A stretch of DNA of 64,000 nucleotides from Candidatus Microthrix parvicella Bio17-1 (GTDB taxonomy: Bacteria; Actinomycetota; Acidimicrobiia; Acidimicrobiales; Microtrichaceae): assembly GCF_000299415.1 (NCBI RefSeq), contig NZ_AMPG01000001.1, positions 744,001 to 808,000 on the forward strand, in the 5' to 3' direction. The stretch's first letter is position 1, and each line of letters opens with the position of its first letter. The position numbers and the translations under genes are program-made. The notes below the pieces were generated by a model. The model was not told the DNA's origin, did no database searches, and was given only the letters and a program-made list of their open reading frames with translations. Shown piece after piece: positions 25,711-34,451 of this stretch.

Positions 25711-26564
25711 GCGTCCATCCCCTTGGTTGCGACCGGCTCGACGGCCGTGCCGTCTGAAGCACCGGCGGCCTCAGCCCGTCGGGCATCGATGGCCTCGGAC
25801 AGGCCACCCTCCTCCACCTGCAACTCCAGCCAGCCCACCCGGAATCGGTGGATCAGGAGCCAGGCGGCCAGGGCCGTGCCCACGGTGAGCCCAAGAAACA
25901 AGGTGAAGAGCTGGAGCCCACCCATCGCCGGGTCGAGCTCGCCAAACAGGGTGCTTCCCTGATGGTAGGAACGCCACCAGTCGACCGACTTGTGCACCAG
26001 GGGTATCAACAGCGCCGAGCCGAGGCCCAGCACCGCCGCACGGGTGGCGCGGGTGGTCGGGTCGAGGATCGAACCCCGCAAGGCCACGTAGCCCAGATAG
26101 GCCAGGAACATCACCAGCGTCGAGGTGAGGCGTGCATCCCAGTCCCAGTAGACGCCCCAGGTGATCCGACCCCAGAATGCGCCCGTGAGCAGCGTCAGGC
26201 CCAGAAACACCAGGCCGACCTCGGCGGCGGCGGCGGCCAGTTGATCCCAGAATCGAGACTTGCGCCACAGCCACATGGCCGAGCCGACGGCGTTGACGAC
26301 AAACAACAGATACGCCGCCGAGACGGTGGGCACGTGCACGTAGATGGGCCGCATGCGCTCACCCAGTTGCACGTCCGGCTTGGTAATCGCCAGGCCAAGC
26401 ACCGCCAACAGCACGCCGCCCAGCACCACGATGGTGCCCAGCACCAACGTGGCCTTTGAGCCGGTTCCGGTGGGCCAGCCACCGGTTGGGGCTTGGGCAG
26501 CATCGGCCCGAGTATCCGTCGGCGGGCCTGCGACGCTTGAATGTCCAGGCTGGGTCGTGGTCAT
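25707..26564 (-). CDS. ccmC: CcmC heme exporter/handling protein
   Basis: A 285-residue membrane protein with six helices and the WWD-type motif WGVYWDWDARLTSTLVMF. Conserved histidines appear in YVHVPTVSAAYLLF and PLVHKSVDWWRS. It loads heme onto CcmE outside the membrane. The ATG at 26564 is preceded by GGAGG and overlaps the ccmB stop; the longer frame to 26651 lacks a signal. A disordered N-terminal stretch of about 50 residues precedes the first helix. Confidence 0.92.
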   Translation of the reverse strand: MTTTQPGHSSVAGPPTDTRADAAQAPTGGWPTGTGSKATLVLGTIVVLGGVLLAVLGLAITKPDVQLGERMRPIYVHVPTVSAAYLLFVVNAVGSAMWLWRKSRFWDQLAAAAAEVGLVFLGLTLLTGAFWGRITWGVYWDWDARLTSTLVMFLAYLGYVALRGSILDPTTRATRAAVLGLGSALLIPLVHKSVDWWRSYHQGSTLFGELDPAMGGLQLFTLFLGLTVGTALAAWLLIHRFRVGWLELQVEEGGLSEAIDARRAEAAGASDGTAVEPVATKGMDA

Positions 26565-27245
26565 GATTCCTCCATCAGCGACCGGTAGGCCAGTGCGCCG
26601 AGTAACACATAGCTGAGCGCAAACACCCCGAGCAGCGCCACCCAGGGCCATCCCCCGGTGCCGTCCGAGCCGCCCAGCGCCACGTCGGTGGCACGGGTGG
26701 CACCGATGAGCACCGGGGCCAGCACTGGCAGCATCAACAGGGGGATGAGGCTTTCTCGTCCCCCGGTGGAGGAGGCCAGCGCAGCCAGCAGCGTACCGAC
26801 CGCGGCCATGCCTGCCGTGGCGGCCACCATGGTGGCCAGCCCCAGGGCCGGGCCCGAGAGGGGCGTGCGGTACAACACCGCCATCGTGGCCGCCAGGGTC
26901 ACCTCCAGAACCAGTAGTTGGGCGGCCACCGCCGCCGCCTTGCCCAGGAACACCGCCGACGGAGCCATGCCCGACAGGCGCAGCGCGTCGCCAACCCCCG
27001 CCTCGGTCTCCAGCCCGGACGAGCGGGTCACCATCAACACGGCGGCAAAGGTGACCGTGACCCAGAACAATCCCGGGGACACCTCGACCAGCAGCCGACT
27101 CTCCGCGTCGAGGGCAAAAGCCATCACCACCAACACCAACACCCCGAAGGGCAGCACCTGCGTCAACCCCACGCGGGCCTTGAATTCCAAACGGAGGTCT
27201 TTGGCGGCCATCAGCAACGCATCGCCGATCATTCGCCTCATGCCG

Positions 27246-27253
<8 letters not shown>
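26561..27253 (-). CDS. ccmB: CcmB heme exporter membrane subunit
   Basis: A 230-residue protein with six predicted membrane helices and the family start A-A-K-D-L-R-L-E-F-K-A-R. It forms the ABC-type complex with CcmA and drives release of holo-CcmE. Its start lies inside the last codons of ccmA (8-nt overlap), so the two are coupled. Confidence 0.9.
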
Positions 27254-28016
<763 letters not shown>

Positions 28017-28025
28017 GGGCTGACC

Positions 28026-28031
28026 ACCCTA
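28026..28031 (-). promoter_or_regulatory. -10 element TAGGGT for the ccm operon
   Basis: On the minus strand TAGGGT lies 9 nt before the ccmA ATG. The 57-nt gap to the sortase gene also holds the sortase -10, so the two promoters are divergent and nearly back to back. Confidence 0.45.
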
Positions 28032-28059
28032 GTGCCGACACGTTGCGGGCCGTCCCCTC

Positions 28060-28065
28060 TAGAGT
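28060..28065 (+). promoter_or_regulatory. -10 element TAGAGT for the sortase gene
   Basis: TAGAGT lies 8 nt before the ATG at 28074 without a Shine-Dalgarno; it decides the start of a frame that is open far upstream. Confidence 0.45.
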
Positions 28066-28073
28066 TCCACGCG

Positions 28074-29075
28074 ATGTTTGCGCGGCTGCTGTCCGGTTTG
28101 GGTAAGACGATGATCGCCCTGGGCGTGATCACCTTTCTCTTCGTGGCGTTCCAGCTGTGGGGGACCGAGCTGGAAGAGTCCCGAGCCCAGAACGACCTCA
28201 CCGCCGACCTGGTGGACAGCCTGCCCGCCGATACCCCCAAGGTTTCCGACGATGCCGAGGAACTCGACAAGGTGGCAGCGTCGCTGGGCGCGATCGACCC
28301 GGCCGACGTCAAGAAGCTGCCGAAACCCGCTGAGGGCGACAGCCTGGGCATCATCCAGTTCAAGCCCGACCTCAACAAGGCGGGCATCGACATGCGCAAG
28401 GTCTTCGTCGAGGGCACCAACAAGGACGACCTCAAGAAGGGCCCCGGCCACTACCTGGGCTCGCCCTTCCCCGGGCAAAAGGGCAATGCCGCCATCGCCG
28501 GTCACCGGGTGACCTACGGCGCCCCGTTTCACCGCATCGACGAGTTGGTGCCCGGCGACCTCATCAGCGTGTACACCCGTCAGGGCCAGTTCACCTACCG
28601 GGTTTTGCCACCGCCCGCCGACGCCAAGGGCCGGAAGGGCCCCGCCTACTGGATCGTCGATCCTTCGGACGTGTCGGTACTGGAGGACTTCGACGACAAC
28701 CGGCTGACCCTGACCGCGTGCCACCCGAAGTACTCCGCCGCCGAACGCATCATCGTGGCGGCCGAGTTGACCGGTAACCCTGCCGCCACGACGAGGGGCA
28801 ACAAGGCCGACACCACCACCGAAGTGGCGGGCGAGGAGCTGGAGGTGGCCGCCGGGCCGGACGAGGCATTCGATGATCTGGGCTGGCACTCGGAGCATCT
28901 GCCCAATGCGTTGGCCTGGTCGGCGGCAACATTCGGTGTGTGGCTGGTTGCCTTCGGCGTGGGTCAGTTCCTCGGACCCAAGCGTTGGATCGCCTATTTG
29001 GTGGCGCTGCCCGTCTTCACCTACTGCCTGTGGTTCGCCTTTACCTGGATCAATCGCTGGATTCCCAGCCTCTGA
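28074..29075 (+). CDS. Class E-like sortase
   Basis: A 333-residue sortase. One N-terminal membrane helix (TMIALGVITFLFVAFQLWG), then the catalytic domain with His in AIAGHRVTYGAPFHRID, Cys in LTLTACHPKYSA and the Arg of AAERIIVAAEL. Two further hydrophobic segments at the C-terminus (ATFGVWLVAFGVGQFLG and LVALPVFTYCLWFAFTWI) are an unusual extension. Class E enzymes anchor proteins with LAXTG-type signals to the cell wall or help build pili; no clear substrate lies next to it. The frame open upstream to 26658 is the antisense of ccmAB and is rejected. Confidence 0.88.
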   Translation: MFARLLSGLGKTMIALGVITFLFVAFQLWGTELEESRAQNDLTADLVDSLPADTPKVSDDAEELDKVAASLGAIDPADVKKLPKPAEGDSLGIIQFKPDLNKAGIDMRKVFVEGTNKDDLKKGPGHYLGSPFPGQKGNAAIAGHRVTYGAPFHRIDELVPGDLISVYTRQGQFTYRVLPPPADAKGRKGPAYWIVDPSDVSVLEDFDDNRLTLTACHPKYSAAERIIVAAELTGNPAATTRGNKADTTTEVAGEELEVAAGPDEAFDDLGWHSEHLPNALAWSAATFGVWLVAFGVGQFLGPKRWIAYLVALPVFTYCLWFAFTWINRWIPSL

Positions 29076-29103
29076 GTTGTCGAACCTTCCGTTGGATCAC
29101 CCG

Positions 29104-29673
29104 GTGACACACCAGCCTGGTTCACGGCGTCGCAGGGCGGCCTTCGCCTCGTTGGTCACCGTGGTGGCGGCGGCGGTCGTGATCGTTGGGTGCGGCGGCA
29201 ACGACGCCCCGGTGCCGCCGACCACCGCGCCGACCTCCACGACCGAGGCCTCCCGCACCGACCGCGACCTGTCTCAACCGGCCGACAACGCCGTGCCAGA
29301 CGGGGTCGAGAACCTTCGGGTGGGCGACTGCTACGACCCGGCGCCCGATCCCAGCCAGCGCAACGTGATGGTGCTGATCGTCCCCTGCGACCAGCCCCAC
29401 CAGTATGAGGTGTACGAGGTGGCCGCCTTTACGGAGGGCACCGATGCCGATTTCCCCGGCGACGACGCGGTTCGAAACTACGCGGAGGAGTACTGCTTCC
29501 AAGGTTTCGAAGGCTTCGTTGGGCAGGTTTGGAGGGACAGCGAGCTGGACATCGAGACCTGGTTTCCTACGAGGGTCTCGTGGACCAAGGGCGCCGACCG
29601 AAAGCTGAGCTGTGTGCTCTACCACCGCAAGAAGGCCGACCTCACCGGTTCGATGCAGGGCTCGGGGTACTGA
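29104..29673 (+). CDS. Septum-formation-domain lipoprotein
   Basis: A 189-residue exported protein. A basic start (RRRRAAF) and hydrophobic helix end in a lipobox-like VIVGCGG, then a Thr-rich linker and a domain with VGDCYD, VPCDQPHQYEVY, EEYCFQGF and KLSCVLYH. The paired cysteines and the C-D-x-P-H motif match the Septum_form domain found in actinobacterial membrane proteins. Its role is poorly known. The GTG at 29104 has TTGGAT 6 nt upstream. It follows the sortase by 28 nt and may be co-transcribed. Confidence 0.7.
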   Translation: MTHQPGSRRRRAAFASLVTVVAAAVVIVGCGGNDAPVPPTTAPTSTTEASRTDRDLSQPADNAVPDGVENLRVGDCYDPAPDPSQRNVMVLIVPCDQPHQYEVYEVAAFTEGTDADFPGDDAVRNYAEEYCFQGFEGFVGQVWRDSELDIETWFPTRVSWTKGADRKLSCVLYHRKKADLTGSMQGSGY

Positions 29674-29730
29674 CGCCGGCCGAATCCGACCGGTGACGGC
29701 GTGTGCCGAACACCGCCGCGCCGCAGCGGG

Positions 29731-30492
29731 TCAGCGGCCGCGGAATGTGGGCGAGCGCCTTTCGGCGAATGCGGCGCGACCTTCGGCCAGGTCATCTGAC
29801 GCCCAGGCCCGCAGGAATGCCTCGCGATAGCGCGGATCGTCGGCCACCGGCTCCTCCAGCAGATCAAGCCCCAGCTTCGCTCCGGCCTGGGAGAGCGGCG
29901 CCAGCTTGGCGATGTCCTCGGCCCACTCCAGCGCCGTGTTCACTCCCCCTCGACGCTGCACCAGGCCCAGCCGCCAGGCGTCGTCGAAGTTCAACACATC
30001 ACCGGCGAGCACCATCGAGCGGGCCATGCCCCATCCAACCGCCAGGGCCAGTCGTTGCAGGGTTCGATGATCGGTCAACAGGCCCAAGCGGGCCACCGGC
30101 ACGGCAAATCGGACATCCTCGGCGGCCACCCGCAGGTCGACCGACAGGGCCAGTTGCACACCCAACCCCATGCAGGACCCCTCGATGGCGGCAATCGTTG
30201 GAAAGGCGAGACCGGCGAGTGCATCCAGCATGGCCCGCAGCCCGATCGTGTAGTCGGGATCCTCGGTGGTGGTGATATCGGCACCGGCGCAGAAGTGGCC
30301 ATCGGCTCCGGTGAGCACCAGGACCCGGGGGGCCCCCGACGCCGCGTCGGAGATCGCCTGGTGCAGCGCAGCAACGGTGGCACCGTCCAAGGCGTTGCGC
30401 CGCCGAGGCCGATTGATGGTGATCACCGCAACGTCGACGAGACGCTCGCTGAGCACGGTTGGGGCATCGGTGGGCTCGACCGGGCTGATCAT
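29731..30492 (-). CDS. Crotonase-fold protein lacking both catalytic glutamates
   Basis: A 253-residue enoyl-CoA hydratase/isomerase superfamily protein. The oxyanion-hole segments HFCAGADITT and EGSCMGLGVQLAL are recognisable. At the position of the first catalytic Glu (usually C-E-L-A) the sequence has V-Q-L-A, and at the second (usually P-E) it has VPVARLGL. So standard hydratase chemistry is unlikely; isomerase, hydrolase or a non-catalytic role remain possible. Its ATG overlaps the stop of the upstream crotonase gene (ATGA), so the two are coupled and may form one complex. Confidence 0.75.
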   Translation of the reverse strand: MISPVEPTDAPTVLSERLVDVAVITINRPRRRNALDGATVAALHQAISDAASGAPRVLVLTGADGHFCAGADITTTEDPDYTIGLRAMLDALAGLAFPTIAAIEGSCMGLGVQLALSVDLRVAAEDVRFAVPVARLGLLTDHRTLQRLALAVGWGMARSMVLAGDVLNFDDAWRLGLVQRRGGVNTALEWAEDIAKLAPLSQAGAKLGLDLLEEPVADDPRYREAFLRAWASDDLAEGRAAFAERRSPTFRGR

Positions 30493-31388
30493 GATCCGCT
30501 CCAATTCGGTTGACGCTTTTCAAGGAACGCCGTGGTGCCCTCGGCGGCGTCGTCCAACGATGATCCCAGGCTCAGCATGGCCTGCAGGTGAGACAGTGCG
30601 TCGGCGGCCGTCGCGTCGACCGCCCGGTAGAACGAGTCGCGACCCAAGGCCATCACCCCGCTCGGCGCCCGTGACAGGCCGGCCGCCAACTCGTCGGTCG
30701 TCGCCTCCAACTCCTCGACCGGCACCGTGCGGGCCAAGAAGCCAAACCGGTCGGCCTCGGCGGCGTCGATACGACGGCCGGTCATCATCAACTCCAGGGC
30801 CCGCTTCGGCGGCATCGACCGGAGCAGCGGCACCGTGATGACATAGGGCCACAGACCCACATTGATCTCGGGCGTGCCGAACACGGCGTCGTCGGCCGCC
30901 ACCACCAGGTCGCACGCCAAGGCCAGGCCCATGCCCCCGGCAAGGCAGTATCCCCGCACCGACGCCACCGTCGGCGTTCCGGCGGCCCACATGGCCTCAA
31001 ACAGCGCCGGAAGTTGGCCCCGCGCCTCATGCATGGCCAGGGCCGAGCCCCCCGTCATGCCCGACAGGTCCGCGCCGGCGCTGAAGGCCCGGTCACCGGC
31101 CCCGGTCAGCACCACTGCTCCCACCCGATCATCACCTCGCACCTCGACGAAGATCCGACGCAGCCCATCGATCATCGCCCAGGTCAGGGAGTTGCGCTGA
31201 TCGGGACGGTTCAACGTGACCCGCAGCACCCGGCCCGACAACGCCACGGCCAGGCCGTCCACCCCTTCGCCCGGCAGGGCCCTGATCGGCGCCGCCGGCA
31301 CGTCACCGTCGGGCGGCCGGCCACCGGAGGTTGCCGCTTGAGGCGGGGACGCGGGGACGGTGCTCGACGAGTGGGGCGATTCGGTCAC
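30489..31388 (-). CDS. Enoyl-CoA hydratase/isomerase family protein
   Basis: A 299-residue crotonase-fold protein. CoA and oxyanion-hole landmarks: RAFSAGADLSGM and RGYCLAGGMGLALACD; the second catalytic glutamate is kept in GTPEINVGLWP, while the first position is Gly. It has an N-terminal disordered stretch of about 45 residues rich in Ser/Pro. The GTG at 31388 sits 7 nt after a TACCGT hexamer and is preferred over earlier in-frame GTGs. Likely part of fatty or aromatic acyl-CoA degradation. Confidence 0.78.
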   Translation of the reverse strand: MTESPHSSSTVPASPPQAATSGGRPPDGDVPAAPIRALPGEGVDGLAVALSGRVLRVTLNRPDQRNSLTWAMIDGLRRIFVEVRGDDRVGAVVLTGAGDRAFSAGADLSGMTGGSALAMHEARGQLPALFEAMWAAGTPTVASVRGYCLAGGMGLALACDLVVAADDAVFGTPEINVGLWPYVITVPLLRSMPPKRALELMMTGRRIDAAEADRFGFLARTVPVEELEATTDELAAGLSRAPSGVMALGRDSFYRAVDATAADALSHLQAMLSLGSSLDDAAEGTTAFLEKRQPNWSGS

Positions 31389-31395
31389 GGTTGCC

Positions 31396-31401
31396 ACGGT
31401 A
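31396..31401 (-). promoter_or_regulatory. -10 element TACCGT, divergent pair
   Basis: Minus-strand TACCGT 7 nt before the GTG at 31388. It faces the plus-strand TAGCGT at 31434-31439 only 32 nt away, making a compact divergent promoter region. Confidence 0.45.
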
Positions 31402-31433
31402 CCGCCATGGCGCCGCCCTGTGCCGGGGTCCAC

Positions 31434-31439
31434 TAGCGT
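31434..31439 (+). promoter_or_regulatory. -10 element TAGCGT
   Basis: TAGCGT lies 7 nt before the ATG at 31447; the same hexamer and spacing occur at 18343. Confidence 0.5.
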
Positions 31440-31446
31440 CGTTCAC

Positions 31447-33066
31447 ATGAGCGCGCTCCTGGCACTAATTCCCGTGCTGGTCGCCATTGCCATCGGTATC
31501 GGCATCGGATTGCTGGGTGGCGGCAACCTCGGCAACCTCCTCCAGTGGCGTCCTGCCGCGTGGGAGGTGGCAGCCGGCGCGATCGCAGTGCAGGTGCTGG
31601 CCGACGCCTTCAGTTGGTCCGGGGTGGTGCCCTTCATCCTCGGGCTCGCCTCGGTGGCCGCGCTGGTCTACGTCGCCTGGATGAACCGTCGCGTCGGCGG
31701 CATGGTGGTGGTTGCGATCGGCCTGGCGATGAACCTCGTGCCGATGTTGATCAACGGCGGCACCCCGGTGTCCGCCGAGGCGCTGGTGTCCTCCGGTGCC
31801 GTCGAACAGGCCCAGGTGGCGTCGGTGCAGCTCACAGGTCCCCGCCATCTGGCCGACGCCGACGACCTGTTACGCCCGCTTGGAGCGGTGGTGCCACTGC
31901 CGATCGGGTTGGTCATCTCCTTCGGCGACCTGGTGGCGCTGCTCGGGGTGACCCTGGTGACCCAGGCGGTCCTGCGCCGCAGACAGGTGCGTGCCGGCGG
32001 TCCCGCCCCACCTGCCCGCAACCCGCGGGTCACGCTGGCCACCTACCAGGAAGCTCTGGAGACCTTGGGGCAGGGCCCCGCCGACAACCGGAACGGCGTC
32101 GAGGTCGAGCACGTCACACTGGGCAGTTCGGGCAACGTCCGCCCAGTTCCGATGCGCAACGCCGACGCGTCCGCTCCCCTCGACGTGTTGGGTCCCCGCC
32201 TGGAGGGCTTCGACGACGAGCACTCGGTGGGCGACCTGAACGATGCCGGCGTCACCGTTTCACCGGTGTCGCGCAGCGATCGGGGCGAGGGTGTGATCCG
32301 CCCCGACGCCTACGCCGACGACCACCGCCCCCGACGCCGCGTGGTGCCGCCCCACGGTGACATCCGACCCGCCCCGTCCGGACTCGACCCGGACACCGGG
32401 GAGTCGTCCGTGGTCGCCCTGACCTCACTGCCGCCCCGCACGACGCCCGATGAATCCGGCCGCCCAACGGACTCCGGCGGCCCGGCCGACCTGCCGCCCG
32501 GCTGGTCTCGGGCGGCCAACCAGACGCGAGATCAGCAACGGTCCCACGCGGCCGCCCCCTACGTTGCGTCACCCACGCCACGGGTCGAACCAACCAACCA
32601 ACCGATCGGTGACGACAACGCCGCCGCCGAGCCGAGCGATGCCACCGCCGCGGTGCCCGTCACCGGTCCAGCCGGACAGCACTCCGCCCGGTCATACGAC
32701 CCAGCCCACAACCGGCACAACCGGCACAACCGGCACAACCGGCACAACCGGCACAACCGGCACAACCGGCACAACCGGCACAACCGGCACAACCGGCACA
32801 GGCAGGACCGCCGGCACCGCCACCGCCGGATCCACCCAGGCCAGAGGCCGGCACCCGGCCCGGAGGAGTCCGACGGCGCGGGGCACCCCCACCCACCTTC
32901 GAAACGCCGCCCCCTCCGCCACCGGACGCTCAAGGGGTCCAGCCGGTCGAGCACGCAAACGTCGGCACCCCCGACCAGAACGAGCAGGTCGACTTCGACG
33001 AGCATGCCGACCTCGACGTCAGCGACTTCATCATCGACGACGTCGGCATCGATGAGGGATCATTGA
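31447..33066 (+). CDS. DUF5317-type membrane protein with frame break at a repeat
   Basis: The first 175 residues form a five- to six-helix membrane domain resembling DUF5317, including GMVVVAIGLAMNLVPMLING. A long hydrophilic, Pro/Asp-rich cytoplasmic-type tail follows. At 32707-32796 the gene runs into ten perfect 9-nt repeats, read here as H-N-R. Beyond the repeat this frame becomes Arg/His/Ser-rich and looks non-coding until its stop at 33066, whereas another frame gives an acidic, coding-like tail to 33245. So the true product probably ends at 33245 and a frameshift (real, or an assembly error in the repeat) lies at or near the repeat. Function unknown. Confidence 0.65.
   Translation: MSALLALIPVLVAIAIGIGIGLLGGGNLGNLLQWRPAAWEVAAGAIAVQVLADAFSWSGVVPFILGLASVAALVYVAWMNRRVGGMVVVAIGLAMNLVPMLINGGTPVSAEALVSSGAVEQAQVASVQLTGPRHLADADDLLRPLGAVVPLPIGLVISFGDLVALLGVTLVTQAVLRRRQVRAGGPAPPARNPRVTLATYQEALETLGQGPADNRNGVEVEHVTLGSSGNVRPVPMRNADASAPLDVLGPRLEGFDDEHSVGDLNDAGVTVSPVSRSDRGEGVIRPDAYADDHRPRRRVVPPHGDIRPAPSGLDPDTGESSVVALTSLPPRTTPDESGRPTDSGGPADLPPGWSRAANQTRDQQRSHAAAPYVASPTPRVEPTNQPIGDDNAAAEPSDATAAVPVTGPAGQHSARSYDPAHNRHNRHNRHNRHNRHNRHNRHNRHNRHNRHRQDRRHRHRRIHPGQRPAPGPEESDGAGHPHPPSKRRPLRHRTLKGSSRSSTQTSAPPTRTSRSTSTSMPTSTSATSSSTTSASMRDH
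32707..32796 (+). repeat. Ten perfect 9-nt tandem units
   Basis: cacaaccgg is repeated ten times without error. All three forward frames stay open through it (H-N-R, T-T-G or Q-P-A repeats). The Q-P-A frame joins the coding-like tail downstream. Confidence 0.95.
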
Positions 33067-33245
33067 CGGCCGAGCACGAGGCGTTCAGCCAAACTCAGTC
33101 GACCCCGGCGGTCGCTCCCGAGGAGCCGACTCCCGGTCGCTGGCGGGTGCCGGCATCTGCCCGTGGCCGTCGCCCCCGACGCGACCTCGACCCACCCGAC
33201 GGCACTCCCGGCACGGGCGCAGAGATGCCCGGGGCCTCGGACTGA
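32797..33245 (+). other. Out-of-frame acidic C-terminal segment of the DUF5317 gene
   Basis: In the frame of position 33063 this stretch reads Pro-rich sequence (RRGAPPPTFETPPPPPPDAQ), then VGTPDQNEQVDFDEHADLDV, then SDFIIDDVGIDEGS, and closes with a stop at 33243-33245, 15 nt before the folP-like start. Codon use and acidity match the part upstream of the repeat, but the frame differs. No start codon with a signal introduces it, so it is best read as the displaced 3' end of the same gene. Confidence 0.6.
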
Positions 33246-33260
33246 GCGACCGGCAACCGG

Positions 33261-34157
33261 ATGACCGACCTCCTCCTTCAGCGCGGGCTGCGGCTCAACT
33301 TTGACGACGGGCCCCTGATCATGGGGGTTGTCAACGCCAATACCGACTCCTTCTCCGATCCCCGCTCGGACAGCTCCCCGCAGTTGGTGATCGATCACGC
33401 TGCGTCCTTGGTGTCAGGTGGCGCCGACCTGCTGGACGTCGGCGGGCAGACCGCCTCACCGGCGGTACCCGAGATCGGTGTCGACGAGGAACTGGAGCGG
33501 GTGATACCGGTCATCGAGGCACTGGCCGAAGCGCTCCCCCACGTGCCGCTGTCGGTCGATTCCTATCGGGTGGAGGTTGCCGAGGCCGCGTTGAGGGCAG
33601 GCGCCTCGGTCCTCAACAACATCATCGGGGCACAACATGTGGCCTTCGCCACTCTGGCGGTCCGGTACGGCGCCGCACACGTGATCACTCACAATCCAGG
33701 TGCGCCCAAGACCAAGCTGCTGGAAAACGAACGTTACGACGACGTCGTCACCGATGTGGGCGACTACTTCCGACTCCAACTCGCCGAGCTGAGCCAGGTA
33801 GCGGGAGCGGTGGACGCCACCATCGTCGATCCGGGTGTCGACCTGGCCAAGACCCCCGCACAGAGCCTCGAGTTGCTGCGGCGGGCCGAGGAGTTTGACG
33901 AGCTGGGCGTACCCGTGCTGATGGCCATCTCCCGCAAGGACGTCATCGGCGTGATGACCCAATCGCCACCCGACGAGCGTCTGGCCGGCACGTTGGCGGC
34001 ACTCGGCCACCTCCGTCGAGGTGGTCGGCGAATCTTCCGGCTGCATGACGTGGCCGAGGCGCGGCGTTACCTCATGGTTACGAGGCACCTCGACGGGTTC
34101 GAGTCGTTGGCCCCCGACGCACGGCTGGCCGCCGAGCTGAGACGACGACGGGCCTGA
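33261..34157 (+). CDS. Divergent dihydropteroate synthase-family protein (FolP-like)
   Basis: A 298-residue TIM-barrel protein of the pterin-binding family. Family landmarks are present but altered: MGVVNANTDSFSD (canonical N-V-T-P-D-S-F-S-D), LLDVGGQTASP (canonical D-x-G-G-E-S-T-R-P), LNNIIGAQ, ITHNPGAP, VDPGVDLAK and AISRKDVIG. The missing S-T-R-P and altered DPG-I-G-F-K loop suggest it may not bind the usual pterin and pABA substrates; mycobacteria also have a second FolP2-like paralogue without detectable synthase activity. No other folate gene lies nearby. It probably shares a transcript with the DUF5317 gene. Confidence 0.7.
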   Translation: MTDLLLQRGLRLNFDDGPLIMGVVNANTDSFSDPRSDSSPQLVIDHAASLVSGGADLLDVGGQTASPAVPEIGVDEELERVIPVIEALAEALPHVPLSVDSYRVEVAEAALRAGASVLNNIIGAQHVAFATLAVRYGAAHVITHNPGAPKTKLLENERYDDVVTDVGDYFRLQLAELSQVAGAVDATIVDPGVDLAKTPAQSLELLRRAEEFDELGVPVLMAISRKDVIGVMTQSPPDERLAGTLAALGHLRRGGRRIFRLHDVAEARRYLMVTRHLDGFESLAPDARLAAELRRRRA

Positions 34158-34187
34158 CGCCTCCCCGCCGTCCGTCCCACGGACGCG

Positions 34188-34451
34188 TCAGGCGTTCCGC
34201 TCCTCACGGTTGGCGGCGCTGACCCCGTAACCGACGATGACCGCCGGCACCAGGAACACGGCCGACAGCACCATGCACGTGGTCACCACCACCGCCATCC
34301 ACTCCTCGAATCGGGTGATCGCGCCGAAGGCGAACACCACGATGGCGATTCCAATCACCGAGTAGCCCAGCCGCTTACCCAGGTTGGCCAGCTCGGAGGC
34401 CCTGGCGCGCTTGGCCAGAACCGGGTCGATGGGGGTGTTGGGGTCGGTCAT
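34188..34451 (-). CDS. Small two-helix membrane protein
   Basis: An 87-residue protein with two membrane helices (GYSVIGIAIVVFAFGAI and VVVTTCMVLSAVFLVPAVIVG) and a hydrophilic N-terminus. The ATG at 34451 is inside the stop of the deacetylase gene (ATGA) and has AAGGAG 7 nt upstream, so it is translated with it. I do not recognise the family; it may be a membrane partner of the deacetylase. Confidence 0.65.
   Translation of the reverse strand: MTDPNTPIDPVLAKRARASELANLGKRLGYSVIGIAIVVFAFGAITRFEEWMAVVVTTCMVLSAVFLVPAVIVGYGVSAANREERNA

Noticed and set aside
32707-32796. CRISPR-like or origin iteron array
   Set aside because: Nine-nt units without spacers inside a coding region; no replication genes nearby.
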